The notes beneath the pieces are model-generated. The model made no database searches, was not told where the DNA came from, and saw only the letters and a list, made by a program, of their open reading frames with translations. The translations under genes and the position numbers were made by a program. This document shows positions 8,107 to 15,859 of a DNA stretch of 64,000 nt, piece by piece. How positions within the stretch are numbered: position 1 is the stretch's first letter; each line of letters opens with the position of its first letter. This DNA is from Cohnella faecalis (GTDB lineage Bacteria; Bacillota; Bacilli; Paenibacillales; Paenibacillaceae), in assembly GCF_003570905.1 (NCBI RefSeq), contig NZ_QXJM01000023.1, positions 186,001-250,000 of the forward strand, given 5' to 3'.

Positions 8107-8439
8107 TTATCTACGATCGGCCAAAACTAGCCGGGACGTATAGATTTGCCCGTCGCTGGCGAGGCTGAAGCTCATTTTCTCGCTATTGAACGATACTCTC
8201 AGTTCGTCGTCGAAAAAGACCGCTTGCCGAGGATCGTGCCACAGCTTGAAAGGCGTGCTGTCGGCAGCCGAATCGTCGGGCTCGGGTCCGGTTACGGCCC
8301 ATAAGGCCGGAACGCCGTTGACGGCGCAGCCGCAGCCTTCCGTATCGTAAACGAGCCGCCACTCCACCGCATCGTCTCCATAACGGCGGAGAAGCTCGTC
8401 CGAAGCTTCGGGACTCCACGATATTTTCAAACCAATCAC
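8107..8439 (-). CDS. HesB/IscA-like iron-sulfur biosynthesis family protein (YqkB-like)
   Basis: A 110-residue protein with the HesB-like fold pattern of the Bacillus YqkB group: ISWSPEASDELL at the N-terminus, then LVYDTEGCGCAVNGVPALW. The paired cysteines (CGC) are kept, but the C-terminal CxC of true IscA scaffolds is absent; a C-terminal strand MSFSLASDGQIYTS replaces it. This is usual for the group, whose biochemical role is not firmly known. It is upstream of and probably co-transcribed with the carbonic anhydrase gene, 48 bp away. Confidence 0.82.
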   Translation of the reverse strand: MIGLKISWSPEASDELLRRYGDDAVEWRLVYDTEGCGCAVNGVPALWAVTGPEPDDSAADSTPFKLWHDPRQAVFFDDELRVSFNSEKMSFSLASDGQIYTSRLVLADRR

Positions 8440-8463
8440 TCCAATATCCTTTGTAGGCTTAGG

Positions 8464-8492
8464 TTGATTATAGATTTTACCGAGAGTATGAT
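8464..8492 (+). promoter_or_regulatory. Sigma-A-like promoter for the M32 carboxypeptidase
   Basis: TTGATT, a 17-bp spacer and TATGAT, 36 bp upstream of the ATG at 8528 with an RBS between. It lies in the divergent gap with the HesB-like gene. Confidence 0.65.
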
Positions 8493-8527
8493 CAAGAGGT
8501 TAGGCAAGCAGCAGAAAGGACGGAGAA

Positions 8528-10060
8528 ATGATGAGCGAACAAAAAATCGGCACGCGGAGCGAGCTTAAGCGCTTTCGGGAGCTGGCGCAACAAATGAAGC
8601 AGTACGATGAAATTCTTGGCGTCGTGTATTGGGATATGCGGACCGGCGCTCCCCGCAAAGGCATCGGACTCCGTTCCGAAGCGGTAGGCGCTCTGTCGTC
8701 CGAGATTTTCCGCATATCCACGTCGGACGAAATGGGACAGCTTCTGGATACGTTATCCGCTCCCGAACAGGCGGAAGCGCTAAGTCCGGTCGACAAGCGT
8801 CTGGTCGAAGAGCAGAAGAAGGAATACGATCGCAACAAGAAAATTCCTGCCGATATGCATCGCGAGTACGTCGTGCTCTCCTCCCAGTCCGAATCGGCTT
8901 GGGAAGAAGCGAAGGAAAAGGACGATTTCGAAGGCTTCGTGCCTTACTTGGAAAAAATCATCGATTATAACCGGAAGTTCATCGACCTTTGGGGAGTCAA
9001 AAGCACTCCGTACGACACGTTGCTCGACTTGTACGAGCCGGGGCTGACGACGACCGAGCTGGATCGGTTGTTCGGGGAGCTCCGTTCGCGGCTCGTTCCA
9101 CTAGCCGAAGCGATTGCTTCGTCCGACAATCGTCCGGATACGAGCTTTCTGGAAGGAACGTTCGACAAGGAAGCGCAAAAGAAATTCAGTCGATTCATCT
9201 TGAATGAAATGGGCTACGACTTCGAGGCCGGACGTCTCGACGAGAGCGTTCATCCGTTCGCGACGGGGCTCAGTCCGGGCGACGTACGGATTACGACCCG
9301 GTATTTGCCGCACGATGTAACGAGCGCATTATTCGGCACGATCCATGAAGGCGGGCACGCCCTCTACGAACAGAACATCGCCGAAGAATTAGCCGGAACT
9401 CCGTTATGCACGGGCACCTCGATGGGCATACACGAGTCCCAGTCGCGCTTGTGGGAGAACATGGTCGGAAGAAGCCGCGGCTTCTGGCAGCGGTACTTCC
9501 CGGAGCTTCAGAAGCATTTTCCGGGACAGCTCGACCATGTGACGGCAGAGCAGTTTTACAGAGGCATTAACGTCGTGGAGCCTTCGTTGATCCGAATCGA
9601 AGCGGACGAATTGACGTACAACCTGCACATTATGATTCGGTACGAAATCGAGCGGATGATTTTTAACGAAGGGCTTGAAGCCCGCGATCTCCCCGAGGTG
9701 TGGAATGCCAAATATAAGGAAGCGCTCGGATTAACGCCGCCGACTAACGCGTTGGGCGTTCTGCAGGACGTGCACTGGTCCGGCGGGGCGTTCGGCTATT
9801 TTCCATCCTATTCGCTAGGCAATATGTACGGCGCGCAAATGATGAACGTCGCGAAGCGGAAGCTTCCCAATCTGGATGAACGAATTGCGGAAGGACAGCT
9901 GCTGCCTCTGAAGGAATGGCTGACGGGGCAAGTGTATACGCACGGGAAGCTGCTGCTGCCGGCCGAAATTATCGAGCGAGTAAGCGGAGAGCCTTTGCGT
10001 TCAACGTACTTGTGCGACTATTTGGAGCAGAAATACCGCGATATTTATCGTTTGGGATAA
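8528..10060 (+). CDS. M32 family carboxypeptidase (carboxypeptidase Taq type)
   Basis: A 510-residue cytoplasmic metallocarboxypeptidase removing C-terminal residues from peptides. The zinc motif HEGGHALYEQN is the M32 HEXXH, with the downstream SMGIHESQSRLWENMVGRS helix carrying the third ligand Glu. NVVEPSLIRIEADELTYNLHIMIRYEIE and HWSGGAFGYFPSYSLGNMYGAQ are also typical, and the length matches the family (~500). Two ATG codons start the gene (8528 and 8531) behind GGACGGAGAA; either is possible. It is a single-gene transcription unit with its own promoter and terminator. Confidence 0.95.
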   Translation: MMSEQKIGTRSELKRFRELAQQMKQYDEILGVVYWDMRTGAPRKGIGLRSEAVGALSSEIFRISTSDEMGQLLDTLSAPEQAEALSPVDKRLVEEQKKEYDRNKKIPADMHREYVVLSSQSESAWEEAKEKDDFEGFVPYLEKIIDYNRKFIDLWGVKSTPYDTLLDLYEPGLTTTELDRLFGELRSRLVPLAEAIASSDNRPDTSFLEGTFDKEAQKKFSRFILNEMGYDFEAGRLDESVHPFATGLSPGDVRITTRYLPHDVTSALFGTIHEGGHALYEQNIAEELAGTPLCTGTSMGIHESQSRLWENMVGRSRGFWQRYFPELQKHFPGQLDHVTAEQFYRGINVVEPSLIRIEADELTYNLHIMIRYEIERMIFNEGLEARDLPEVWNAKYKEALGLTPPTNALGVLQDVHWSGGAFGYFPSYSLGNMYGAQMMNVAKRKLPNLDERIAEGQLLPLKEWLTGQVYTHGKLLLPAEIIERVSGEPLRSTYLCDYLEQKYRDIYRLG

Positions 10061-10071
10061 CGCTCGATCTC

Positions 10072-10097
10072 CTCCGCCTTCCAGGCGGAGTTTTTTT
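10072..10097 (+). terminator. Terminator after the M32 carboxypeptidase
   Basis: CTCCGCC and GGCGGAG arms around a 5-nt loop, followed by seven T. It starts 11 bp after the stop. Confidence 0.93.
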
Positions 10098-10231
10098 ATG
10101 GCTTGCCCTTTTTCTTTACTAAATTATTAATCAAAAACAGGTCTTAAGAACTGCTAATCGAGCAGGAAAATACCGAAATTCGTCGAATATCAACATCCTT
10201 AGCTTAATTTACAAGTAATGGAGGATGCGTC

Positions 10232-11746
10232 TTGAGCCAACTTTCGAATCAGCCTTTTTTTTCGCGCCAACCGTACGGGAACTTAACGCATCAAGAGCAA
10301 GACATCCATAGGCGGAATTTCGTCGTCCTGATCGCTATGGCGGTGACGACGCTGCTCATTCTGGCCAGTTTGGCGACGAGCGGCACGGGTGAGACGGATT
10401 CGTCCACCTTAGCGGTACTCATCATGCAGCCAGTGGGAGTTCTTTTATATGGAACGGGCTTTTATTTGCGAAAATTTATTCCTTACATGGGTTACTTGGC
10501 AATAGTGCTCACGGCTGCTTCGACGTTGTCGACCGTCTTAATGAGTCCTTCCTTGCAAAATGTTTTTTCCGTGTACTACATGGTCGTCATGGCCCTTATC
10601 TTCATGAACTTGCGTATTTTGCTCATTACCACGATATATGGGCTTGGACTCATGATTACGATTCTTTATTACCAATTGGACAGCGCTCAAGCGCCCGATG
10701 AGGTCAAGTCCACGTACATTATCTATTACTTGCTCATTTGCACGCTGTTTTTCTGCCTGTACACCGTGTCGAGACAAATGATGCGCAAGATGGAGCAATC
10801 GCGCTCCCAGACGGAAGATCTCCTGCGTCAACAGAAGGAACAGAAGGAAGAGCTCGTTCGCGGAATCGCCGCCGTTACTCATCTGATGAACGGGATTTCC
10901 AAAGCCGGGGAAGAAACGAGCAGCTCGTTCGAGGAGATGAATTCCGCGTTCCAGGAAATCGCGGAAGGATCGAACGTTCAGGCTGATTCTACGTCTTCCA
11001 TCAACGATTCGATCTATCAGCTCAACCAACTCGTGAAGGAAATGACGGCGTCGATTGCGACTTTGCTCGATCAGACGCAAGGAGCGGCGCGCCTGTCCGG
11101 AGAAGGCAGGCAGAAGATGCATGAATTGTCGGAGACGACGGCGGAGTTCAAGCGGGAAATGGACGGCATGTCGGTCGAAATCCAGCAGCTGATCGAGCGG
11201 ATCGGCGAGACGGGCAAGTTCAGCGACACGATTCAGGAAATTGCCAACCAGACGAATCTGCTGTCGCTCAACGCAAGCATCGAAGCCGCGAGGGCGGGCG
11301 AGCAAGGCAAGGGCTTTGCCGTTGTCGCATCGGAAATTCGCAAGCTGGCGGATATGACGGCCCGTTCGGCGGAGCAAATATCCGAGCACTTGAACCAGTT
11401 CATGCTTCAGACGAACTCGACCAAGCAAAAAATCGCAACCGTGGCGCGCAGCATGCAAAAGAGCAACGAGATTACGGAAGAAACGCTGGTCGCCTTCGAT
11501 TCGATCTCCAACGCGGTAGAGACGCTTCGCGAATTGTCGGTCGGTCAAGACGAGCTCATGAGTCACGTGAACGGTTCGGCCGGCCACATCGGCGACTCGA
11601 CGAGCCATCTGGCATCGGTAAGCCAGCAAGCGTCCGCTACTCTGGAGCAGCTGTCGGCGACGTTGCAATCGTTGTTCGAAACGAATCGTTCGAGTCTCGC
11701 AAGCATCAAGCAAGCGGAATCGAATTTGATGGCCATTGCAAAATAA
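10232..11746 (+). CDS. Methyl-accepting chemotaxis protein with a multi-span membrane sensor
   Basis: Chemoreceptor of 504 residues. The N-terminal ~190 residues contain about six hydrophobic segments and no large extracellular loop, so it probably senses within or at the membrane. A cytoplasmic coiled coil follows, and the signalling tip is clear: [39 protein letters not shown], the CheA/CheW contact hairpin. The start is TTG 10232, with GGAGG at 10220-10224. There is no HAMP domain that I can see, unlike the usual two-TM receptors. No che genes are nearby, so it would act through a chemosensory system encoded elsewhere. Confidence 0.93.
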   Translation: MSQLSNQPFFSRQPYGNLTHQEQDIHRRNFVVLIAMAVTTLLILASLATSGTGETDSSTLAVLIMQPVGVLLYGTGFYLRKFIPYMGYLAIVLTAASTLSTVLMSPSLQNVFSVYYMVVMALIFMNLRILLITTIYGLGLMITILYYQLDSAQAPDEVKSTYIIYYLLICTLFFCLYTVSRQMMRKMEQSRSQTEDLLRQQKEQKEELVRGIAAVTHLMNGISKAGEETSSSFEEMNSAFQEIAEGSNVQADSTSSINDSIYQLNQLVKEMTASIATLLDQTQGAARLSGEGRQKMHELSETTAEFKREMDGMSVEIQQLIERIGETGKFSDTIQEIANQTNLLSLNASIEAARAGEQGKGFAVVASEIRKLADMTARSAEQISEHLNQFMLQTNSTKQKIATVARSMQKSNEITEETLVAFDSISNAVETLRELSVGQDELMSHVNGSAGHIGDSTSHLASVSQQASATLEQLSATLQSLFETNRSSLASIKQAESNLMAIAK

Positions 11747-11758
11747 TAAAAGGCGGCT

Positions 11759-11787
11759 TTGACGGGGCGCCGTACAATTGATACGAT
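11759..11787 (+). promoter_or_regulatory. Sigma-A promoter for the aromatic acid exporter homologue
   Basis: TTGACG, a 17-bp spacer and TACGAT. It starts 13 bp after the chemoreceptor stop. It overlaps the first possible start codon of the next reading frame, so the real start must be further downstream. Confidence 0.7.
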
Positions 11788-11851
11788 CGATTCGGATGGA
11801 AGGGCGGATGCCCCGACGTTCGAATCGTTCTTTTTATCGGGGGTATTATTC

Positions 11852-12862
11852 GTGCTGCTGCGCCGCTGGTTTTATTCTATTCGCGCTTTTCTTGGCTTCC
11901 GCGTTCTTAAGACGGCGGCCGCCACGCTTGCCGCCATTTATACGGCTATGCTGTTCGGCGTAACGGGTCCGCTCGGCGCGGGACTGCTCGCGATTCTCGG
12001 AGTCGACACGACGAGGTGGCGGGGACTCAAAACCGTATTCGCGCGGCTGATGGCGTCCGTGTTCGCGCTCGCTTTGGCGTCGGTTCTGTTTCAATTTATC
12101 GGCTTCTATATATGGGTCGTGGCTCTGTATATACTCCTTTCATTTCCGCTGCTTGCGAGATCCGGTCTGAAGGACGGCATCGTATCCGGATCGGTCGTCG
12201 TCTTCCATCTGTTCGCGAAAGGGGAGGTCAGCTTCATCGTCATCTGGACGGAGCTCCAGCTTCTATTCATCGGTCTCGGTTGGGCGACCGTGTTCAACCT
12301 GATTTATATGCCGAAGGAAAAAAAGACGTTGGAGAGGCTTCGGCTGCGGACGGAGGATAGCTTCGCGGCCGTATTCGATGGCTTGTCCCGCCATCTGCGG
12401 TACCCGGAAACGGTATGGGCAGGAGAAGAGCTGCTGCAAGCTGCGGACGCGATCGAGGCCGGAATCGAAGCTGCCATTCGCGCGAGGGAAAATCGGTTCA
12501 TTCCGCAGGACGAGCCTTGGCTGCTTTATTTTCGAATGCGGCAGGAGCAGCTCGACTCGATCCAATTAATGATGGAATCCGTCGCCTTCATCTCGCGGAA
12601 GGTGCCCCAGGCCGATTTGCTGGCGGACTTGTTCGATCGTCTGGCATTAGACGTCAAATCGGAGTACTACGAAGGGGAGACGGAGAGAATGCTCGAATCG
12701 CTGCAAGAGACGTTCCCCCGAATGCCGCTTCCCGCGTCCCGCGACGAATTCGAGACGAGAGCGGCGCTTCTGCAGCTTTCGCGAGAGCTTAAGCGTTGTC
12801 TGGCGATTGCCAAACGCGAAAAAAGACGGAAGTCTTCTTCCGTACCGACGGTCATACAATGA
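11852..12862 (+). CDS. Aromatic acid exporter (ArAE) family protein
   Basis: The N-terminal ~150 residues hold about five transmembrane segments (beginning FLGFRVLKTAAATLAAIYTAML, then LGAGLLAILGVDTTRWRGLK). The C-terminal ~170 are cytoplasmic and helical, as in the ArAE_1 plus ArAE_1_C family of Bacilli. I place the start at GTG 11852, behind GGGGGT. Earlier in-frame codons overlap a promoter at 11759-11787 and encode a polar stretch unlike the family. The transported substrate is unknown; the family name comes from distant E. coli AaeB. It is followed by cotE after 144 bp with no clear terminator. Confidence 0.82.
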   Translation: MLLRRWFYSIRAFLGFRVLKTAAATLAAIYTAMLFGVTGPLGAGLLAILGVDTTRWRGLKTVFARLMASVFALALASVLFQFIGFYIWVVALYILLSFPLLARSGLKDGIVSGSVVVFHLFAKGEVSFIVIWTELQLLFIGLGWATVFNLIYMPKEKKTLERLRLRTEDSFAAVFDGLSRHLRYPETVWAGEELLQAADAIEAGIEAAIRARENRFIPQDEPWLLYFRMRQEQLDSIQLMMESVAFISRKVPQADLLADLFDRLALDVKSEYYEGETERMLESLQETFPRMPLPASRDEFETRAALLQLSRELKRCLAIAKREKRRKSSSVPTVIQ

Positions 12863-13006
12863 AGCGTAAAGGCTGTGCCCGCGAGTAACCGGCCGCAACG
12901 ATCGCTGCCGGGCAACGGCTGCGGTGTAGGATACATTTTTGTCACTCTAGACGAATGTCCTGCATAGACTTTAAGTGAATTGATCGTATGGAGGAGGTCT
13001 ACCGAA

Positions 13007-13567
13007 ATGGCTATTGCGGATAAACGGCTGCAGGCTAGGGAAATCATCACGAAAGCGGTTTGCGGCAAAGGCCGGAAGTTCTCGACGATTACCCACACCG
13101 TGACGCCGCCGCACCATCCTTCCAGCATACTGGGGGCATGGATCATCAACCACCAGTACGAGGCGGTTAGATCGGGGGACGGCATCGAGGTCATTGGGTC
13201 TTACGACGTTAACATCTGGTATTCTTACAACAAGAACTCGCAAACCGATGTCGCGAAAGAAACGCTCTCTTACGTGGAGCTCGTTCCTCTATCGTATGTA
13301 GACCCGAAGCATCGCTCTTCCACCGAAGAGGTTTCCGCGGATGCGACGCAGGAACCCAATTGCGTGGAAGCGACGATCAGCTCGGGCGGCTCCTCGGTGC
13401 TGATCCGAGTCGAGCGGGAGTTTGCCGTCGAAATGGTCGCGGAGACGAAGGTTTTCGTCGCGGTGTACCCGGGCGGGGTCGACGACGATAAAGACCAGGA
13501 TTTCGGACTCGTTGACGACGGCGATTACGAAAACCTCGACGCCGACTTGCTGGAAGACGAATTGTAA
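13007..13567 (+). CDS. cotE: Spore outer coat morphogenetic protein CotE
   Basis: CotE directs assembly of the outer spore coat in the mother cell. The 186-residue protein matches the family (181 in B. subtilis). It has the conserved IITKAVCGKGRKFS, HPSSILGAWIINH, YDVNIWYSYN and EVVAETKVFV-like blocks, and the strongly acidic C-terminal tail (DADLLEDEL) known from CotE. The RBS is an excellent GGAGGAGGT ahead of ATG 13007. Its position upstream of mutS is shared with B. subtilis, but here a putative amidoligase gene lies between them. Expression should be under mother-cell sigma factors (family knowledge); I could not define the promoter. Confidence 0.96.
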   Translation: MAIADKRLQAREIITKAVCGKGRKFSTITHTVTPPHHPSSILGAWIINHQYEAVRSGDGIEVIGSYDVNIWYSYNKNSQTDVAKETLSYVELVPLSYVDPKHRSSTEEVSADATQEPNCVEATISSGGSSVLIRVEREFAVEMVAETKVFVAVYPGGVDDDKDQDFGLVDDGDYENLDADLLEDEL

Positions 13568-13809
13568 TCGGCGGGTTTCGGCCGGTACTTAAGTCTATGT
13601 CGACACGTGGGCAATGTCGAGGGCGAATGCCCTGTCTGAGCAGCGGGATAAGCCCGATTTTTAGCGGAGGATTGCCGGGCGGAGCATGTCGAGCGCCCGG
13701 AAAGGCAATAGCCGCCAAGGGGCTGCACAAAGGAAGGGTCATTCGGCTTCGGCGTACACTCGCCGGCGGGACGGCCCTTCCTGTTTTGCATGGGGGGAGG
13801 CGCGTAAGG

Positions 13810-15260
13810 ATGGGCTCGGATAGGGGCGAGGTATGGTTATGGTTCGTGGACGGCGAACGCCCGGATTGGATCGAGGGGACGGGGCTGCCCATCCTCTCCG
13901 AACGAGGGGTGGCGGGTCCGAACGATTGCGTTCTGCATGTCGGTCGTCCGCCCAAGCGGCACAAAGCGGTTACGGGGGCCGGTGCCGCACGCGGCAGCGG
14001 CTTGTCTGCCTGGAGAATGAACGCGGCGACCAGAGCGATTCTCGCCTTGCGGCCGGAGGAGATCGAACGGAGGCTCCGACGCGAAGGCTTGGCCGCGAGA
14101 ATCTCCGAGCCGAAGCGGGGCGGCGGTTTTGGGAACGGCAAAGGGGCGATGCTTCCGTTTGCCGCGTCCAGAAGGTACGCGGCGACGGTGTTCGGACTCG
14201 ATGCGGTCGAAATTCGCCGAGCGCATGTCTTCGGGCCAACCTATGATCGGGAGCTGGGCGATAGAGTGCGATGGCTGTTGGCGAAGGCGGCGGCGAGAGC
14301 GCTTTACGTGCTTGGCCTTGATTTCGGGCAGGTCGAGCTGGAGCTTACCGATCAAGGACGAGTCGTTATCGTATCGGTAAGCCCCGATATGCGTCCGTCG
14401 CCGGGCGGGGAGAGCAACTTTTGGCGCAAACGATTCGTATATTTGTAAAGAGCTGGAAGTCGGAGGCGGAGTCGGGAGTAACGGTCAAGCTCGGCGCAGA
14501 TCCCGAATTTGTTCTGCTTTCTCCGGAAGGCAAGGTTGTGCCTGCTTCCCGTTATTTTCCTCCGGATGGCGCGGCTGGCTGCGATTCGGTCGTCGTTCGC
14601 GGCGTTCGCCGTTGGCCGCTGGCCGAGCTTCGTCCCGAACCGGCGGCTGAGCCGGATGCGCTGGCGGCCGACGTTCGGCGGCTGCTGGCGACGGCCGCCA
14701 GAATGACCTCCGGCGAGCCGCTGTCTTGGCTCGCCGGAGGAGCGCCCGTGCGCGGTCTGCCGCTGGGCGGGCATATTCATTTGAGCGGCGCGGCATTGAC
14801 GGGTGAGCGGCTGCGTGCTTTGGACAACGCGGTAGCGCTTCCGCTCCGTCTGCTTGAGCCTCCTTCGGCGGAGTCGCGGCGGCCGAGGTACGGCTCACTC
14901 GGCGATTTTCGCAAGCAGCCTCACGGGGGGTTCGAATATCGGACACCGCCGAGCTGGCTCGTGTCGCGTTTGGTCGCGCGCGGCGTCATGGCGCTATCTA
15001 AGGTAGCGGCGGAGCATGCGAGGGAGCTGTCGGCTTTTCGTCCTCTCGACGAGGAAGCGGTTCGGGAAGCCTTTTACGGCGGGGATAGAGAGGTGCTCTC
15101 GGCCGCCTGCGAGCGCGTCTATGCGGGTATCGTCCGAACGTCCGGCTACCGCAGCTATGCGGCGTTGATCGATCCGCTGTTCGACGCGATCCGCGATCGC
15201 CGCACGTGGAACGAGACGGACGATTTTCGGCGTAAGTGGGGGATCGTCGTGAAGCTTTAG
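13810..15260 (+). CDS. Putative amidoligase (COOH-NH2 ligase type), split by a frameshift
   Basis: Two overlapping frames, 13810-14448 and 14421-15260, read as one 483-residue protein if one G is added to GGGG at 14407-14410 (junction SPGGGEQLLAQTIR). The C-terminal half has glutamine-synthetase-like amidoligase motifs: KLGADPEFVLL, GGHIHLSG and FEYRTPPSWL, matching the phage phiEco32-type COOH-NH2 ligase family. The N-terminal half is an unassigned domain rich in Arg and Gly with VWLWFVDGERPDW. Such enzymes form amide bonds between carboxyl and amino groups, probably on peptides. The start ATG 13810 lies behind GGGGGAGG; 13568-13809 has no other gene. Its place next to cotE hints at a spore coat role, which is inference. 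Confidence 0.78.
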
Positions 15261-15283
15261 ATGTACTGAGCTCCTATTTGCGG

Positions 15284-15733
15284 GCTAATCGGCGAAGGAG
15301 AGGTACAGCGTCCCACTGATATGCGATTGTGCGGATGAAGCGGCGAAAGAGAGGTACCACATCCCACTGATTAGCGATTGTGCTGGCGAAGCGGCGAAAG
15401 AGAGGTACAGCGTCCCACTGATTAGCGATGGTGCGGTGAGACGACGAAAGAGAGGTACCACATCCTACTGATTAGCGATGGTGCGGGTGAGACGACGAAA
15501 GAGAGGTACCACATCCTACTGATTTGCGATTGTGCGGGCGAAGCGGCGAAAGAGAGGTACCACATCCCACTGATTTGCGATTGTGCGGGTGAGACGGCGA
15601 AAGAGAGGCACCACATCCCACTGATTAGCGATGGTGCGGGTGAAGCGGCGAAAGAGAGGTACCACATCCCACTGATTAGCGATTGTGCTGGCGAAGCGGC
15701 GAAAGAGAGGTACAGCGTCCCACCAGTGAGCGC
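15284..15733. repeat. Tandem array of nine 51-bp repeats
   Basis: The 599-bp gap between the amidoligase gene and mutS (15261-15859) contains nine units recognised by GAGAGGTAC or GAGAGGCAC at about 15299, 15350, 15401, 15451, 15502, 15553, 15604, 15655 and 15706. The period is 51 bp except one 50-bp unit that lacks a G in a GGG run. Two sub-types alternate: ...GTACCACATCCCACTG and ...GTACAGCGTCCCACTG. The minus strand encodes a 17-residue repeat (core MWYLSFAASPA), with no start signals that I trust. The rest of the gap holds the mutS promoter and RBS. Confidence 0.92.
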
Positions 15734-15808
15734 AAAAGCGGTTTTTATTTCCAAATATTGGATTGAGTCGCGCTACTGGCTGCCGGGTGAGACACTCGCT
15801 GCCGATTT

Positions 15809-15817
15809 TGATATAAT
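15809..15817 (+). promoter_or_regulatory. Extended -10 promoter element upstream of mutS
   Basis: TGATATAAT, an extended -10 (TG-N-TATAAT), lies 43 bp upstream of the mutS ATG and just after the repeat array. The -35 region is poor, as is common for extended -10 promoters. Confidence 0.55.
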
Positions 15818-15859
15818 GAGTTGCTAGAGTAGAGGGTTTACGCAATCGGGAGGATCGAC

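Noticed and set aside
10141..10231. Sigma-D (flagellar) promoter for the chemoreceptor
   Set aside because: A TAAT and ACCGAAAT pair is present, but the spacing is short and the match to the consensus is weak.
15284..15733. CRISPR array
   Set aside because: The units are contiguous 51-bp tandem repeats with no unique spacers, and no cas genes are present. The same holds for 7074-7372.
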